Under the pieces are notes generated by a model, which saw nothing but the letters and a program-made list of their open reading frames with translations, was not told the DNA's origin and did not search any database. From a bacterium BMS3Abin03 (GTDB taxonomy: Bacteria; Bacteroidota; Ignavibacteria; Ignavibacteriales; Ignavibacteriaceae), in NCBI GenBank assembly GCA_022340715.1, contig JAJDNK010000027.1:1-43541 (forward strand): a stretch of DNA of 43,541 nt, read 5' to 3'. This document shows, one piece after another, positions 43,172 to 43,541 of the stretch; the first letter of the stretch is position 1; each line of letters opens with the position of its first letter. Position numbers and translations under genes: made by a program.

Positions 43172-43541
43172 TCAGTTTCTTCTTTCCGAATTCAGAATCT
43201 AAAGGAATAAATTTAGTAATGATAAAAGCCGGAATTGTCGATATCAGTACCCATATAAAGAAATGTTTATACCCGATCGATTCCTGTATCCAACCGCTGA
43301 TCATCCCCGGCAGCATCATTCCCAAAGCCATTATTCCTGTTGCAACAGCATAATGCGTAGTTTTGAAATCACCATCCGACACATAAATTAAATAAAGCAA
43401 AAAACCGGTAAATCCAAATCCATAACCGAATTGCTCGATGGCAACACAGGTGTTAACCAGTAAGAGATTTGTTGTTTGTGTGTAAGCAAGAAAAATGTAA
43501 ACAACATCCGGAAGATTAATTGCAACAAGCATCCACCAGAT
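43164..43541 (-). CDS. AmpG-like MFS permease, C-terminal part (start beyond the window)
   Basis: The minus-strand frame is open to the window end, reading IWWMLVAINLPDVVYIFL, so this is the last 125 or so residues of a larger MFS transporter. GYGFGFTGFLLYLIYVS, HYAVATGIMALGMMLPGMISGWIQE and GYKHFFIWVL match the last helices of AmpG-type muropeptide permeases. The internal ATG at 43532 is not the start. AmpG carries anhydromuropeptides into the cytoplasm. The adjacent hydrolases fit such a role, but the full gene is not seen. Confidence 0.82.
   Translation of the reverse strand: MWWMLVAINLPDVVYIFLAYTQTTNLLLVNTCVAIEQFGYGFGFTGFLLYLIYVSDGDFKTTHYAVATGIMALGMMLPGMISGWIQESIGYKHFFIWVLISTIPAFIITKFIPLDSEFGKKKLNV

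Noticed and set aside
1-43541. CRISPR arrays, tRNA/rRNA genes, insertion sequences, defence islands
   Set aside because: No repeat-spacer pattern, no tRNA-like cloverleaf in the short gaps, no transposase or restriction-like gene seen.

Overview
The window is a dense, AT-rich bacterial chromosome segment with about 38 protein genes, no rRNA or tRNA genes, no insertion sequences, no CRISPR and no intergenic gap above about 240 bases. The gene content points to the Bacteroidota/Chlorobi side of the tree and best fits an Ignavibacteria-like Gram-negative. Evidence includes an LpxC-FabZ fusion flanked by LpxD and LpxA, a GldC homologue, a membrane pyrophosphatase, a DUF2911 protein, a GH3-serine hydrolase fusion, and many outer-membrane or lipoprotein products. 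Unlike typical Bacteroidia, several genes, especially ribosomal-protein genes, have clear Shine-Dalgarno sequences, and one good sigma70-type promoter is visible. The taxonomic call is inference from gene content.

Region 1 (1-8074) is mainly envelope biogenesis. It has the end of a Skp/OmpH chaperone, lpxD, lpxC-fabZ and lpxA (lipid A), a LipM-type lipoyl transferase, panB, a secreted beta-propeller protein, and the split heptose genes hldE1/hldE2 (LPS core). Region 2 (8087-17851) is a tightly packed run: a giant TamB-like protein, RNase R broken by one in-frame TAA, and a 1061-residue protein that joins a zinc metallopeptidase domain, a TolB-like propeller and an outer-membrane barrel. A strong hairpin terminator follows. 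Region 3 (17934-25666) is housekeeping: FmdB zinc ribbon, a lipoprotein, prs-rplY-pth, a K+-dependent-type membrane pyrophosphatase, the classical rpsF-ssb-rpsR-rplI operon with a structured leader, a bidirectional terminator, and convergent rpmB.

Region 4 (25906-35691) holds a YciO/TsaC-type protein, a short-chain dehydrogenase, a minus-strand operon lonH-pyk-amrS with overlapping or abutting genes, a class V aminotransferase, a DUF2911 protein and a phosphohexomutase. Region 5 (35908-43541) holds small orphan genes (a double zinc ribbon, a small outer-membrane protein, GldC, a DinB-like protein). It ends with a minus-strand cluster suggestive of cell-wall turnover: an AmpG-like permease (cut by the window edge), a serine hydrolase lipoprotein, a GH3/NagZ-like enzyme fused to a second serine hydrolase domain that has lost its catalytic motifs, and a sorbosone-dehydrogenase-like secreted protein.

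The most notable points are the nonsense codon in RNase R, the apparently dead serine hydrolase domain fused to GH3 beside an intact paralogue, the peptidase-propeller-barrel protein, and the SD-sequestering hairpin in front of rpsF. I did not find a clearly new defence or mobile system here.
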